Made by a program: the position numbers and the translations under genes
The notes under the pieces: model-generated
The model's input: only the letters and a program-made list of their open reading frames with translations
Databases searched by the model: none
What the model was told of the DNA's origin: nothing
In this document: one piece after another, positions 1 to 8,118 of the stretch
Layout: each line of letters opens with the position of its first letter
How positions within the stretch are numbered: the stretch's first letter is position 1
DNA from: Flavimaribacter sp039888615
Lineage (GTDB): Bacteria > Pseudomonadota > Alphaproteobacteria > Rhizobiales > Rhizobiaceae
Assembly (NCBI GenBank): GCA_039888615.1
Contig: JBDQQS010000010.1
DNA: 64,000 bases
Reading direction: 5' to 3' (one strand)

Positions 1-38
1 AACAGTGCCGCCTGACATTCCTTTCGCTTGCCCATCAT
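1..38 (-). CDS. Possible 5' end of an unidentified gene leaving the window
   Basis: On the minus strand two consecutive ATG codons (33-38) open a frame that stays open to the window edge, giving a stub beginning MMGKRKECQAAL. A good Shine-Dalgarno match, GGGAGG on the minus strand (48-53), lies nine bases upstream of the first ATG. The stub is too short to recognise and could be chance. The call rests on the ribosome binding site and the open frame only. Confidence 0.3.
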   Translation of the reverse strand, partial: MMGKRKECQAAL

Positions 39-372
39 CGCAATCAGCCTCCCAAATCACTTGAGAAACTGAATCAATCGACAAAGGCCTAATCAAGGCG
101 ACTTTTTCATCAAAATCAGCCCATTGCGGCCATCTATCAACTTGAAAATCGGCGGCCTTGCGCCCTCATTTCGGTCGTTTACGGGTTCTCTGTTCGGTCT
201 GTAAAGCTGTCATTCGCTGCATACTGATTGGAGGAATAGAATGGATGGGAAGCGGACCTTCACAGCAATCGCGACATACTCAAAGCTCCAACAAAAAAGC
301 AGACAAGATCCGGCGGTGGAGCAAAGCAGTATCCCGCTCACAAGACTTATGCGGTCACGAACAGCGTCCGGA
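39..372. other. Gene-free stretch
   Basis: I see no convincing gene here. A 111-codon frame on the plus strand (158-493) has no ribosome binding site, an unnatural Arg/Ser/Cys-rich composition, and runs into the MOSC gene on the other strand. The left part is relatively AT-rich and may hold the promoter of the gene leaving the window at 38. No repeat or hairpin stands out. Confidence 0.5.
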
Positions 373-1056
373 TCATGAGCCTTGCAACCGTTTTGCGGTA
401 TCTTCCTGCCGATTGCCTTGCGCCAATCTGGCAAAGGCGTCACGCCAGCCATTGGCGAGTTCGGGAAGGGTTGCCAAGGTCCGTGCGTCCTGAAGTGAGA
501 TGCGCCGGGTCAATCGTGCGCGCGTGACGCTCATGACGCTCCACTCGGGGCAGGGCCTTTCGATCAGCGTCAGGGCATCGCCAATGCCGACCTCGCCGGG
601 TGCCAGAACCCTGTAATACCACCCGGTTCGTCCCGTTTTCTGAAAGCGCCACGCCATCCGGTCGTCGCCAGTGTGCGAATTCAGCTTCCAACAGGGTTGC
701 CGGCCTTGGCTGATCTGCACCTTTGCCGTTCCGAGCGCGAATATGTCGCCAATGCACACCGCATCTTCCGTCAGACCGATAGTAGAGATGTTTTCGCCGA
801 ACCCGCCGGGGATAAGATCATCGCGAGCCAATTCATGGCTCCAGACGGCAAAGTGCTCGCCGGGATAATGATGCAGGGCCTTGTCCGGGCCGCCATGCAC
901 CGTCAGGTCGGCTTGCACATCTCCGTCGAGGCCGTTTTCCGTGACCAAAACCGTCTGAGAGAGCGACCGCTTTCCGATCGCCGTTGGCGGTTTGCTGGGC
1001 CAGCGGTCTTCGACGCTCCCGACGAACAGACCCTCAACGGTGACGCGGGCGGTCAT
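373..1056 (-). CDS. MOSC domain-containing protein, YiiM-like
   Basis: This is a 227-residue MOSC-domain protein. MOSC domains work with molybdenum cofactor chemistry, usually through a conserved cysteine; YiiM-type members are linked to detoxifying N-hydroxylated bases (family knowledge, not shown here). Visible marks are VHGGPDKALHHYP at residues 53-65, GGFGENIS at 84-91 and the candidate sulfur-carrying Cys122 in GRQPCWKLN. Length fits the family. The ATG overlaps the last four bases of the MarR gene upstream (ATGA-type overlap at 1053-1056), so the two are almost certainly co-transcribed and translationally coupled. Its true substrate is unknown. Confidence 0.85.
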   Translation of the reverse strand: MTARVTVEGLFVGSVEDRWPSKPPTAIGKRSLSQTVLVTENGLDGDVQADLTVHGGPDKALHHYPGEHFAVWSHELARDDLIPGGFGENISTIGLTEDAVCIGDIFALGTAKVQISQGRQPCWKLNSHTGDDRMAWRFQKTGRTGWYYRVLAPGEVGIGDALTLIERPCPEWSVMSVTRARLTRRISLQDARTLATLPELANGWRDAFARLAQGNRQEDTAKRLQGS

Positions 1057-1595
1057 GCCGCCACCTGTTCATGGCAGATCTGATCGCCCTCTTCGGGGGC
1101 GAGAGGCAGCGACAGCAGTGCGCAAAACGCACCGTCAGCGGTCGTGCAATGGTGCGCGCAGCCGCAGCACAAGCCGAACGCACGCCCACCACGCGCCGTC
1201 AGACGGGATTTCACAAGCGTCGAGAGGGTGTCGGCAAGGTTCTTCTGACAGTCGCCGGGCAGCGCATCAATGGCCTCGGCCAGGGCAGCCGGTCGTGTCG
1301 TCACGGCAACGCCCCGCTCGGTGAGATCGTATCGAATCGACCTCTTGTCCGCATCGGATCTGGTTTCGGTCACATAGCCTTTCCGCATAAGCGCTTTGAG
1401 GGTCTGCGACATCGTACCGCGTGTCGTGCCCAGATACTCCGCCACCTGCGAGGGAGCGCGCGAGAACCGATTCGCACATGACAGATACTCCAAGGCGGAG
1501 ATCTGCGCCGGGTTCAGGTCATCGCCCCAGGTCTCGGCGGCGTCGAGGCGGGCGAGGCGATTCATGAGGGCGCGGATGTGGTTGGCTGTGGTCAT
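1053..1595 (-). CDS. MarR-family transcriptional regulator with Cys-rich C-terminal tail
   Basis: This 180-residue protein has a MarR-type winged helix: recognition region about residues 48-70 (PSQVAEYLGTTRGTMSQTLK) and wing about 72-92. I chose the ATG at 1595; an in-frame GTG at 1622 would add nine residues but overlaps the putative operator. The C-terminal tail is unusual: Cys143-x2-Cys146, Cys158 and Cys174, with extra Cys144, Cys150, His148 and His149, a pattern suited to a metal or Fe-S site or a thiol switch. It is first in an operon with the MOSC gene and diverges from a secreted-protein/redoxin operon, so it probably represses both directions. The ligand is unknown. Confidence 0.85.
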   Translation of the reverse strand: MTTANHIRALMNRLARLDAAETWGDDLNPAQISALEYLSCANRFSRAPSQVAEYLGTTRGTMSQTLKALMRKGYVTETRSDADKRSIRYDLTERGVAVTTRPAALAEAIDALPGDCQKNLADTLSTLVKSRLTARGGRAFGLCCGCAHHCTTADGAFCALLSLPLAPEEGDQICHEQVAA

Positions 1596-1605
1596 GAGCA
1601 CAAAG

Positions 1606-1660
1606 TATCGAGTCGAAATCACTATTGCAATAGCTTCGATCTAATGATATCGACTCGCTA
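1606..1660. promoter_or_regulatory. Candidate MarR operator region: nested palindromes in the divergent intergenic gap
   Basis: A perfect 12-bp palindrome, CTATTGCAATAG, lies at 1622-1633. It is flanked by an inverted repeat, TATCGAGTCG (1606-1615) and CGACTCGCTA (1651-1660), matching at nine of ten positions. The gap separates the MarR gene (start 1595, minus) from the secreted-protein gene (start 1681, plus), where an autoregulatory MarR site would be expected. The assignment to this MarR protein is inference from position and symmetry. Confidence 0.55.
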
Positions 1661-1680
1661 TTAAAAAAATGGAGACCATC

Positions 1681-2430
1681 ATGACCCGCATCCTTCTGAC
1701 GCCCGTTTGTGCTTTGGCTCTGGCCAGCGCTGCCTTTGCCGATGAACATCACGCCATACACCAGTCCGGGGCAATTACCTCGGCAGCCGACGCTTCCAAA
1801 ACCGCTGCCTTCGATATCCTTGCCGCCCATGCCCATCGTGACGGCCGTCTCGTGACGTTCCACATGACGACGAACGGTGTCGCCGGTGCAGAGCAACCGG
1901 AGCCGATCGGCGCCCTCGGCGGTGCGCCGGTGCTGTCCTATGTCTGGCCCACATCGCTGGACCCCGCGACGGTCGGGTTCGAAGGCGGCACTGGCATCCT
2001 GGCTCTGGCCGCGACCAGCCACCCGGACTTCGACGACACGCCGCTTTTCGACGAAAACAACGACGGCGACCCGGCCAATGACGGGCTTCTGTGGCACAGC
2101 CATTGGGTGGTCTTGACGCCGACGGAGGCCTGTGGCGAAGACGCGCTCGGTGTTCGGGACATCCCCGAAGGTGCCATGCCCGCGCTGCCCGCGACATGGC
2201 CGGGGCTCCCGATCTTCATCGACAGCCCGGGCTATACGCCGATCTTCGACGGACCGGAAATATCCATCACCGTGCCCTTCGCCGACCCGGACGCTGTCAG
2301 CGGTGCCGCCTATGACGGTGTTACCTCGGCCTTGCGGGTGAACGCGAACATCCACGCACCGCTGCTCTGCGTGGCGGATGTCTTCGACATCGCGTCGGGC
2401 GATCTCAGCCTGCCCGGCACACTCAACTGA
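1681..2430 (+). CDS. Secreted protein of unknown function
   Basis: A 249-residue protein with a clear Sec signal peptide (MTRILLTP, then an Ala/Leu core, likely cleavage after AAFA near residue 20). I chose the ATG at 1681 because GGAG at 1671-1674 is well spaced for it; an in-frame ATG at 1669 has no site. The mature part has an acidic loop FDENNDGDPANDG, which could bind a divalent cation, followed by WHSHWVVL. I do not recognise the family. It is first of a three-gene set ending in a CxxC redoxin and diverges from the MarR gene, suggesting an envelope stress or redox role. That role is inference. Confidence 0.75.
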   Translation: MTRILLTPVCALALASAAFADEHHAIHQSGAITSAADASKTAAFDILAAHAHRDGRLVTFHMTTNGVAGAEQPEPIGALGGAPVLSYVWPTSLDPATVGFEGGTGILALAATSHPDFDDTPLFDENNDGDPANDGLLWHSHWVVLTPTEACGEDALGVRDIPEGAMPALPATWPGLPIFIDSPGYTPIFDGPEISITVPFADPDAVSGAAYDGVTSALRVNANIHAPLLCVADVFDIASGDLSLPGTLN

Positions 2431-2483
2431 TCCCGGGGCGCGTCCCCCACGCAGGACGGCCCCTTCAAGACTTGGAGATCGAG

Positions 2484-2714
2484 ATGACTGAATCCTGGCT
2501 GCCGACCCTGCTCACGGAAACGCCGCAAGACGGCTACGCACTTGCGGTGAAACTGGCACGCGTCGCTGTGAAGATGACGCAGACGGATCCCGCCATCCGC
2601 GAGGATCTGCGCACCGTCTACGAAAAGGACGCCAACGCGCTGATTGCGACCTCCTCGGTCGTCGCGACCCACTTCCAGACGGTCGCGGCGGCCAACAACT
2701 ACTGGATAGACTGA
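2484..2714 (+). CDS. Small protein of unknown function (76 aa)
   Basis: This short gene encodes 76 residues with no signal peptide or membrane segment and no cysteine, predicted mainly helical. The ATG at 2484 follows GGAG (2474-2477); an upstream in-frame TTG at 2472 is less likely. Its stop overlaps the next start (TGATG at 2712-2716), so it is translationally coupled to the redoxin. It resembles nothing I can name. Gene position, ribosome binding site and coupling make it credible as a real gene working with the redoxin or the secreted protein. Confidence 0.7.
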   Translation: MTESWLPTLLTETPQDGYALAVKLARVAVKMTQTDPAIREDLRTVYEKDANALIATSSVVATHFQTVAAANNYWID

Positions 2715-3265
2715 TGGAAGCTTCGCATCACCCCCTGCCCGACTGGTCCGTGGATCAGTGGTTCAATACACCTAGATCGATCTCGCTCGCCGATCTGCGC
2801 GGCAAGGTCGTCGTGATTGAGGCCTTTCAGATGCTCTGCCCGGGATGCGTCGCCCATGGATTGCAGCTCGCACAACAGGTGCACGATCTCTTTCCCCGGG
2901 ACGACGTGGCGGTAATCGGACTGCATACTGTTTTCGAGCACCACGCCGCGATGACGCCGGTCTCGCTTGAAGCTTTCCTACACGAATACCGCCTCACTTT
3001 CCCGGTCGGGGTCGACACGCCCGGCGCGGGCACTCTGCCCGTCTCCATGGAGCGCTACGGCCTGCGCGGGACACCGTCCTTGCTTCTCGTAGATCGGAGG
3101 GGCGCTTTGACGGCTCACTACTTCGGGCAGATCAGGTCGCTGCGACTTGGAGCCGATATTGCCGCGCTAATGGCCGGTAGTCAGCCAATCGGTACTTCAG
3201 TTCCAAAGCCCGAAAACTCATCCGACCACACAGCGGAATGTGACGATAACGGATGCGTGGTATAG
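2714..3265 (+). CDS. TlpA/AhpC-like redoxin with CPGC active site
   Basis: A 183-residue thioredoxin-fold protein. The fold's first strand and active site appear as VVVIEAFQMLCPGC, with the redox pair Cys42 and Cys45; the cis-proline region is RGTPSLLLVD. No signal peptide is visible, so it probably acts in the cytoplasm as a thiol-disulfide reductase or peroxiredoxin-like enzyme. A C-terminal tail of about 25 residues carries two more cysteines (CDDNGC), beyond the usual fold. It is the last gene of the operon facing the Cys-rich MarR regulator, a context that suggests thiol or electrophile stress. The substrate cannot be deduced. Confidence 0.85.
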   Translation: MEASHHPLPDWSVDQWFNTPRSISLADLRGKVVVIEAFQMLCPGCVAHGLQLAQQVHDLFPRDDVAVIGLHTVFEHHAAMTPVSLEAFLHEYRLTFPVGVDTPGAGTLPVSMERYGLRGTPSLLLVDRRGALTAHYFGQIRSLRLGADIAALMAGSQPIGTSVPKPENSSDHTAECDDNGCVV

Positions 3266-3740
3266 CTGCCCCAAATGAGCGGCAACCGCCTTTTGCGCGA
3301 CAAGATGGATGGCAGGTTTAACTACGAAGCGGCAACCTGAACGACAGTGAGTTGTGCTTCGCACTGAAGGGCTGGTTTGACGGGCCGCACAGCAGTATTG
3401 CTGCTTGACGCTGGAAGTCTGCTTGGGGCGGGAACCGCCACCAAAGCCGATGAATGTCAGCTAATCTCGATCGCAGCACGTAAGCCGACAGTCTCCTGCC
3501 GGCCCCAATTCTGTCGTTTATTCAATATGCAGCGAACGCCTGCTTCCTGTCCTTTTTCTGGTCCGCTGCAATGTCTAAGACGAACGATATAGGCGGGAAA
3601 GCATATGGTATTCGAAGCAGACACCATCCTGACATTTTAGTCGATACCACCTAGTAGAGTATCCAACCGTCATGTGGTTACTATGTGGTTACCTTTTCAA
3701 AGCCACACAATCGAAAAATCAGCTAACCTATTGAAATAAT
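3266..3740. other. Gene-free stretch beside tRNA-Arg; possible island junction
   Basis: No credible gene is present; a 71-codon frame at 3377-3592 lacks a ribosome binding site and a recognisable sequence. An 11-bp-spaced direct repeat, ATGTGGTTAC, occurs at 3672-3681 and 3683-3692, about 50 bp from the 3' end of the tRNA. The stretch is less GC-rich than the core genes. A position abutting a tRNA 3' end fits an old integration site, but no integrase gene and no second copy of the tRNA end are seen. Confidence 0.4.
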
Positions 3741-3817
<77 letters not shown>

Positions 3818-4048
3818 GCAGGGGCCGCTTCGGCTCCACGGTGCATAAACCAAGTCACACCGCTCCGCAATGTCAAAATGGCCGGCGCGCGCAACTCCCT
3901 CCGCCGAAACGCTTCGCCGGGCCGTTGCGGATATCGCCATGCGAGCGCAAGGAAGCTGATGCGGGCGACGCGGCTTTCCTCTATAGTCCGTCGCCGGATG
4001 ATTCAGCCGGCAATTGCAAGCCGGGCTGATTGTACGGGACTTGCCGCC

Positions 4049-4756
4049 ATGACCACCTTGCCGACCGATCCAGCGACCGAAACCACGCCGCGCCTTCAGG
4101 ACTGCCCCGACTGGCTCTACCTGTTGCGCGAATTCGACGCGCTCTACCGCCACGGCTCGTCCGGCGGAAGCCGGTTGATCCGCTCCCACCGCAAGCGCGT
4201 GCGCGACACGCTTTCCCATATCATCGACGCCAATCCTGAAATTGCCTCGCGTGGACCCGAGACCAAGCCGGTTGCGGCCCATTTGCCGCGAGCGCTTGAT
4301 CTGGTCGAACGCGGCGTCATGGCAGGCATGTCCCGCGCTCTTTCCAGGGTGGCGCATGCCCTGACCTGGGAATACGGCTATGAGAAAGTGCCCAGAGCGC
4401 TGGCGCAGAAATACGCCTATTGCGAAATTCTCGGTTCCCGCGGGCCGGTTCGCTCCGAGCGGCTCGTGCTCGGCTTCGTGCTGTTTGCGCCGAAAACCAC
4501 CTACCCTCAGCACAGCCACGACGAAATAGAGGAGAGCTACATTTCGGTCTCGGGCGCCTGGTCCGAAAATGATGCAGCCGTGCATGCGCCCGGATCACTG
4601 ATCCTCAACCGGCCCGGTCAGGAACACCGGATCACCACAGCCGATCTCGATCCCTGCCTTCTGGCCTATGCCTGGATCGGCCCGGAGGCGCGATTGAATG
4701 CGCCGGAGATGAAGTTCAGTTCACGTCGCAGATCGCGTCTGAGCCAGGGCATATGA
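4049..4756 (+). CDS. DMSP-lyase-family cupin protein (DddL/DddQ-like)
   Basis: A 235-residue protein whose C-terminal half is a cupin of the dimethylsulfoniopropionate lyase type. DMSP lyases cleave DMSP to dimethyl sulfide and acrylate using a metal held by two His, a Glu and a third His. Here the set appears as YPQHSHDEIEE (His155, His157, with Glu161 or Glu162) and His193 in GQEHRI; a family-like GSLILNRPG precedes the last His. The N-terminal half is helical, as in DddL/DddQ. The start ATG is at 4049; the same frame is open further upstream only through the tRNA. True DMSP activity is unproven, because close relatives act on other substrates. No acrylate-utilisation gene is adjacent. Confidence 0.6.
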   Translation: MTTLPTDPATETTPRLQDCPDWLYLLREFDALYRHGSSGGSRLIRSHRKRVRDTLSHIIDANPEIASRGPETKPVAAHLPRALDLVERGVMAGMSRALSRVAHALTWEYGYEKVPRALAQKYAYCEILGSRGPVRSERLVLGFVLFAPKTTYPQHSHDEIEESYISVSGAWSENDAAVHAPGSLILNRPGQEHRITTADLDPCLLAYAWIGPEARLNAPEMKFSSRRRSRLSQGI

Positions 4757-4818
4757 GCGACGGCGAAGATCGGCGCCGATTTGCCAAACCATTTTGTCGC
4801 GGCCGCTCGTCTTCGCTG

Positions 4819-5466
4819 TCATCCGCGCCTGCGATAGGCGTTTCGGATTTCGCGCATGACGCGCTTTTGCAGATCTGACTGGTTGACGATGTTCCAGTGA
4901 CTGGATTTTTCGAGCGTGGGCAGGTTGCGAATGTCGACATTGACGATCTCGCCGTCAAACCCGGGTCCCGGCGAGAATCTGCCCGGATTGTCCTTGTTCC
5001 CCGACGCCTTGAAATTCACGAAACGGCGCACGCCTTTGGGCACCGTCGTGGCGTAGAGGGGGTCGAGCGTGATGACGAGATCAACGGGAATGCCGGCCTC
5101 GGTCAGATCATTGGCCATGGCAATGACCACGCTTGCGCCGAGCGAATGACCGACGAGAATGATCGGCCTGGCGCGGCCCTGCGCACGGGCCGCCTTGATC
5201 TGCGCCAGCGTCTTGTCCTTAGCAGACCAGCTGACGGCCTTCGCCGGCACGCCCTTGCTGTTGAGATCGGACGCCATCTCGTTGATGCCGGTCGAGAAGA
5301 CGCCGTTGAAGCCGCCGCGATACATGTAAATCTGCGCGCTCGACGCCGCTGGCGTAATCGCAAGCGCCTGCTCGATCGACTGGCCGTCGTTGATCGTTGT
5401 GCATGCGACAAGCGCGGGAAAGCCCGCCATGACCGCGATCAGGGCGGCGCAATACGCAAATCTCAT
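4819..5466 (-). CDS. Lipoprotein with alpha/beta-hydrolase (thioesterase/lipase-like) domain
   Basis: A 215-residue protein with a lipoprotein signal: a hydrophobic N-terminus ending in the lipobox LVAC, so Cys22 is the likely lipidated residue. The body holds the nucleophile elbow GHSLG (Ser108) after a strand PIILV, and an Asp in VITLDPLYA that may complete a catalytic triad; His in SSHWNIV is the likely third member. It is therefore probably an envelope-anchored esterase or lipase-like enzyme. Many such proteins in rhizobia are annotated only as hydrolases. It is monocistronic and convergent with the DMSP-lyase-like gene. The substrate is unknown. Confidence 0.75.
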   Translation of the reverse strand: MRFAYCAALIAVMAGFPALVACTTINDGQSIEQALAITPAASSAQIYMYRGGFNGVFSTGINEMASDLNSKGVPAKAVSWSAKDKTLAQIKAARAQGRARPIILVGHSLGASVVIAMANDLTEAGIPVDLVITLDPLYATTVPKGVRRFVNFKASGNKDNPGRFSPGPGFDGEIVNVDIRNLPTLEKSSHWNIVNQSDLQKRVMREIRNAYRRRG

Positions 5467-5725
5467 TATGTCGGTTCCCTAGACGCCTTGGGTCAGGCGC
5501 ACTCTCGCAAACTTCACAGGCGAGGAAAAGCCGAAATGCCGGCAATATGTTAATGATTTCCTTCCGAACGTGAAGGAGCGCTGCGCCCTGTCGACTTCGC
5601 GATACTGTGGACTGTAAATCAGCCTGATTTTCGCAGGTTGCGGAAAGTACAACAACAGTATTAATTGCCAATGTGGGCTACGCGTGCTTGACATGCCGCG
5701 CTATTGCACAATTCAGGAGGGTTTT

Positions 5726-6094
5726 ATGCCACACAAATTCAAGATCGTTTCACGCAAGAACGACCAGTACGGCGTGCAGTTTCTGTACAATTCGGAAATC
5801 ATGGTCTGGTCCGAAAGCTACAAGGGCAAGTCCAGCGCCACGAACTGCATCGAATCGATCAAGAAGAACGCGCCGGGCGCCGCCGTGGTGGATTTGACCA
5901 AGGACGACAAGGGATCTGGCTACCGTTTCGAGATCGTGGAAAGCAAAAACGGTCAGTATTTCGTCCGCTTCGTGGCGTCGAACGGTGAGACGATGGTTAT
6001 TTCCGAAACCTATACCGACAAGCGAAACGCCGTAAACTGCGCCACAAGCGTAGCCAAGAACGCGCCTGCTGCCGCGGTTGAAGACGACAGCTGA
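5726..6094 (+). CDS. YegP/UPF0339-family protein with two DUF1508 repeats
   Basis: A 122-residue cytoplasmic protein built from two tandem DUF1508 units. The first is FKIVSRKNDQYGVQFLYNSE onward (about 4-55) and the second FEIVESKNGQYFVRFVAS onward (about 67-115); each continues with a segment like SESYKGKSSATNCIESIKKNAP. The perfect Shine-Dalgarno AGGAGG at 5715-5720 fixes the start. Members of this family are widespread small proteins without an established function. The gene stands alone, with a 259-bp gap upstream that should hold its promoter. Confidence 0.85.
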   Translation: MPHKFKIVSRKNDQYGVQFLYNSEIMVWSESYKGKSSATNCIESIKKNAPGAAVVDLTKDDKGSGYRFEIVESKNGQYFVRFVASNGETMVISETYTDKRNAVNCATSVAKNAPAAAVEDDS

Positions 6095-6112
6095 CGACCG
6101 GCGAGGCCGGCG

Positions 6113-6640
6113 TCAATCGGGGACGGCGATACGTCGTCCGGTGACGCTGTATTCGTCCTTGCCGTCCTCCATCTGAACAGCGTCAAACGGATTTCCAGAG
6201 AGCGGCGTATGACGCACGATCGCTTTGCCTTCGAAGACGTCCTGGCGCGCATCGTAGGTCGCTTCGAGATCGAGCCGTTTGATCTTCGCTTGCGGATCGT
6301 GCGGCGTGGAGAAAGTGAAGTCGATAATCACGGCCTTGATCGAGGCAAATCCGTCTTCGGCGCCGATGCATTTCCAGGCGCCGCCGCCACCCGTAAAGGG
6401 CTGCTTTCCGTAAAGCCCGACCTGCGCGGAATCCTTGAAGAATGCGTGGCCGCCATTGGTTAGCGAAAGAACCATGCGGCCAAGCCGCTCCTCGCCATCG
6501 TCTTCCTCCACTCGCAAGAGCAGGTAGCTGCCGACGGCGTCGATGCAAGCCGACAGATCAAGGTCATCCTGAGCGGTCGCGGCGCTGGTCACCGTCACCG
6601 AAGCGAACAGAACGGCGGCAAGCTTGAAAATTCTCGTCAT
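6113..6640 (-). CDS. Secreted protein of unknown function, intact paralogue
   Basis: A 175-residue protein with a Sec signal peptide (MTRIFKLAAVLFASVTVTSA, cleavage after ATAQ or nearby). The ATG at 6640 follows GGGAGA on the minus strand. Two cysteines, one near the mature N-terminus (LSACIDAVG) and one in AWKCIGAEDG, could form a disulfide. It is a tandem paralogue of the broken gene next to it (6706-7248), sharing the segments GRMVLSLTNGG, DSAQVGLYG and QPFT. I do not recognise the family; a periplasmic location is likely. The pair arose by local duplication. Confidence 0.75.
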   Translation of the reverse strand: MTRIFKLAAVLFASVTVTSAATAQDDLDLSACIDAVGSYLLLRVEEDDGEERLGRMVLSLTNGGHAFFKDSAQVGLYGKQPFTGGGGAWKCIGAEDGFASIKAVIIDFTFSTPHDPQAKIKRLDLEATYDARQDVFEGKAIVRHTPLSGNPFDAVQMEDGKDEYSVTGRRIAVPD

Positions 6641-6705
6641 TTCTCGTCTCCCATCGAGCCAGAATCCATTACCGCCTCCGAGGAAGCCAAGCGGCGACAC
6701 GGATC

Positions 6706-7248
6706 TTATCTGGAAAATCCGAGACGCGAACCGGAAAACGAATATTCGCGCGGCGCGTTGAAATTCGCCACGTCATAGGGATCTAAGGCAAGCGGCGCCA
6801 AGCGCAGGATAGCGTCGCCTGCAATCTCGCCACTCGCCATGTCGTAATGCGCCTCGAAATCCATCCTGGCGATTTTTGCTTCCGGCTCCCTGGCGGTGGC
6901 CGAAGTGAAATCCAGCAGCATGACACGCACTTTCCCCGACCCGTCTGCTTCGCCGAGACATTCTCACACACCCTGTGCGTCGGTGAACGGCTGATATCCA
7001 TAAATGCCGCTCTGCGCCGAATCCGTGAAAAGGGCGTTTCCACCAACTGTCAGGGTCAACAGCATGCGCCCGATCCAGTTATGCTTCCTGATGACCACCT
7101 GACGCTCAAGCAGATAGGCGCCGACCGCGCCGGGACATGCCCCCGCCTCTGTGGCGGCAGGGCTTTCTTCCAATGCCAATGCGACAGCTGGACAATGCAG
7201 CAGCGCCGCCAAGGCGGCGACCTTGATGATCCCCTGTCTTCTGTCCAT
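6706..7248 (-). pseudogene. Paralogue of the secreted protein at 6113-6640, interrupted by an in-frame TGA
   Basis: From ATG 7248 the frame encodes a signal peptide (MDRRQGIIKVAALAALL) and a protein parallel to its neighbour: GRMLLTLTVGG, DSAQSGIYGYQPFTD. It stops at TGA 6964-6966 and then continues in the same frame without a shift to 6706 (ECLGEADG, VMLLDFTSATAREPEAKI). In the intact paralogue the residue at the stop position is Trp (AWKCIG), so a TGG-to-TGA change explains the break. Everything else aligns, so the lesion is recent, a sequencing error, or a readthrough codon. A short product ending at the stop would lack the second half of the fold. Confidence 0.75.
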
Positions 7249-7288
7249 TTGGAATATCCCATATTTGAAAAGAAATGAAACGGCGCCG

Positions 7289-7906
7289 TCAGTTGACGGT
7301 CGGGCTGAACAATAGCTTGATATAAGACCTGTAGAGAAGAATTTGTCTGGAAAGCACCGCGGGTTCGCCCAATGCTTTCGACAAAATGATGCCGCCGTCG
7401 ACTGTGCTCGACACCATGTCCGCCACCGACTGGAGGTCGACATCGTCGCGCGGCGGATACACCTCAGCGATCTCTTCCAGCATGGCGACGAAGCGCTCGC
7501 GCCAGCCGAGAACCGCCGTGCGGTTCAGCGAACGGACCGACGGGTCGAACAGGCGTTCATTGTAGCAATAGGCCGCGACCATGCAGCCGGGATGGCCGTT
7601 CGGCAGATCGGCCATTTTCTCGGCCAGCAGCTTCAGGCCGATCAGGAAGGCGTGCAACGGGTCGTCATGCAGTTCCCGCGCCCGGTCGAAGAGTTCGTCG
7701 AGAAGTCCGTCCTCGCGGTCGAGATAGCGTTGCAGAATCGCTCGCGCGAGCTCGTTCTTGTCACGGAAATGGTAGAAGAAACCGCTTTTGGTGATCTGCG
7801 CTTCAGCGATGATTTCCTCGATAGACGTTGCGCCGAAGCCCTTGGCGAGCACCGACAACTCGGCGATGTCCAGAAGCCGCTCCCGTGTTTCCTGCCCTTT
7901 TCCCAT
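7289..7906 (-). CDS. TetR/AcrR-family transcriptional regulator
   Basis: A 205-residue regulator. The N-terminal helix-turn-helix spans about residues 6-52 (RERLLDIAELSVLAKGFGATSIEEI, then KSGFFYHFRDKNELA), with the family's typical YHFRDK end. The C-terminal ligand domain contains HPGCMVAAYCYNERLFD, seen in TetR members of the type that sense small hydrophobic or electrophilic compounds. It stands alone, with the secreted-protein pair downstream on the same strand and a DUF1127-like gene divergent, so its target is not obvious. Autoregulation is likely by family habit only. Confidence 0.9.
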   Translation of the reverse strand: MGKGQETRERLLDIAELSVLAKGFGATSIEEIIAEAQITKSGFFYHFRDKNELARAILQRYLDREDGLLDELFDRARELHDDPLHAFLIGLKLLAEKMADLPNGHPGCMVAAYCYNERLFDPSVRSLNRTAVLGWRERFVAMLEEIAEVYPPRDDVDLQSVADMVSSTVDGGIILSKALGEPAVLSRQILLYRSYIKLLFSPTVN

Positions 7907-8118
7907 GGATCAAACCAACCTGACCTCGAGTACAGTAAATTCTGCAAAGCTGGCCCAATGTAAAGGGATATTCAGCCAAACCTTTGCTTTCAAAGCAAAT
8001 AACTATCCAGATTTTCAGTACCGTAAGTTGGCTATCTACCGCAAGACAGTCAGTGCATCTTCCGGGGGCACAACAACTGCTCAGAATGAGAAGTTGCGGA
8101 CGTTCGGGAGAGCATAGC

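Noticed and set aside
158..493. 111-codon plus-strand frame
   Set aside because: No ribosome binding site, unnatural composition, overlaps the MOSC gene on the other strand.
3377..3592. 71-codon plus-strand frame in the tRNA flank
   Set aside because: No ribosome binding site, no recognisable sequence, cysteine/arginine-rich chance frame.
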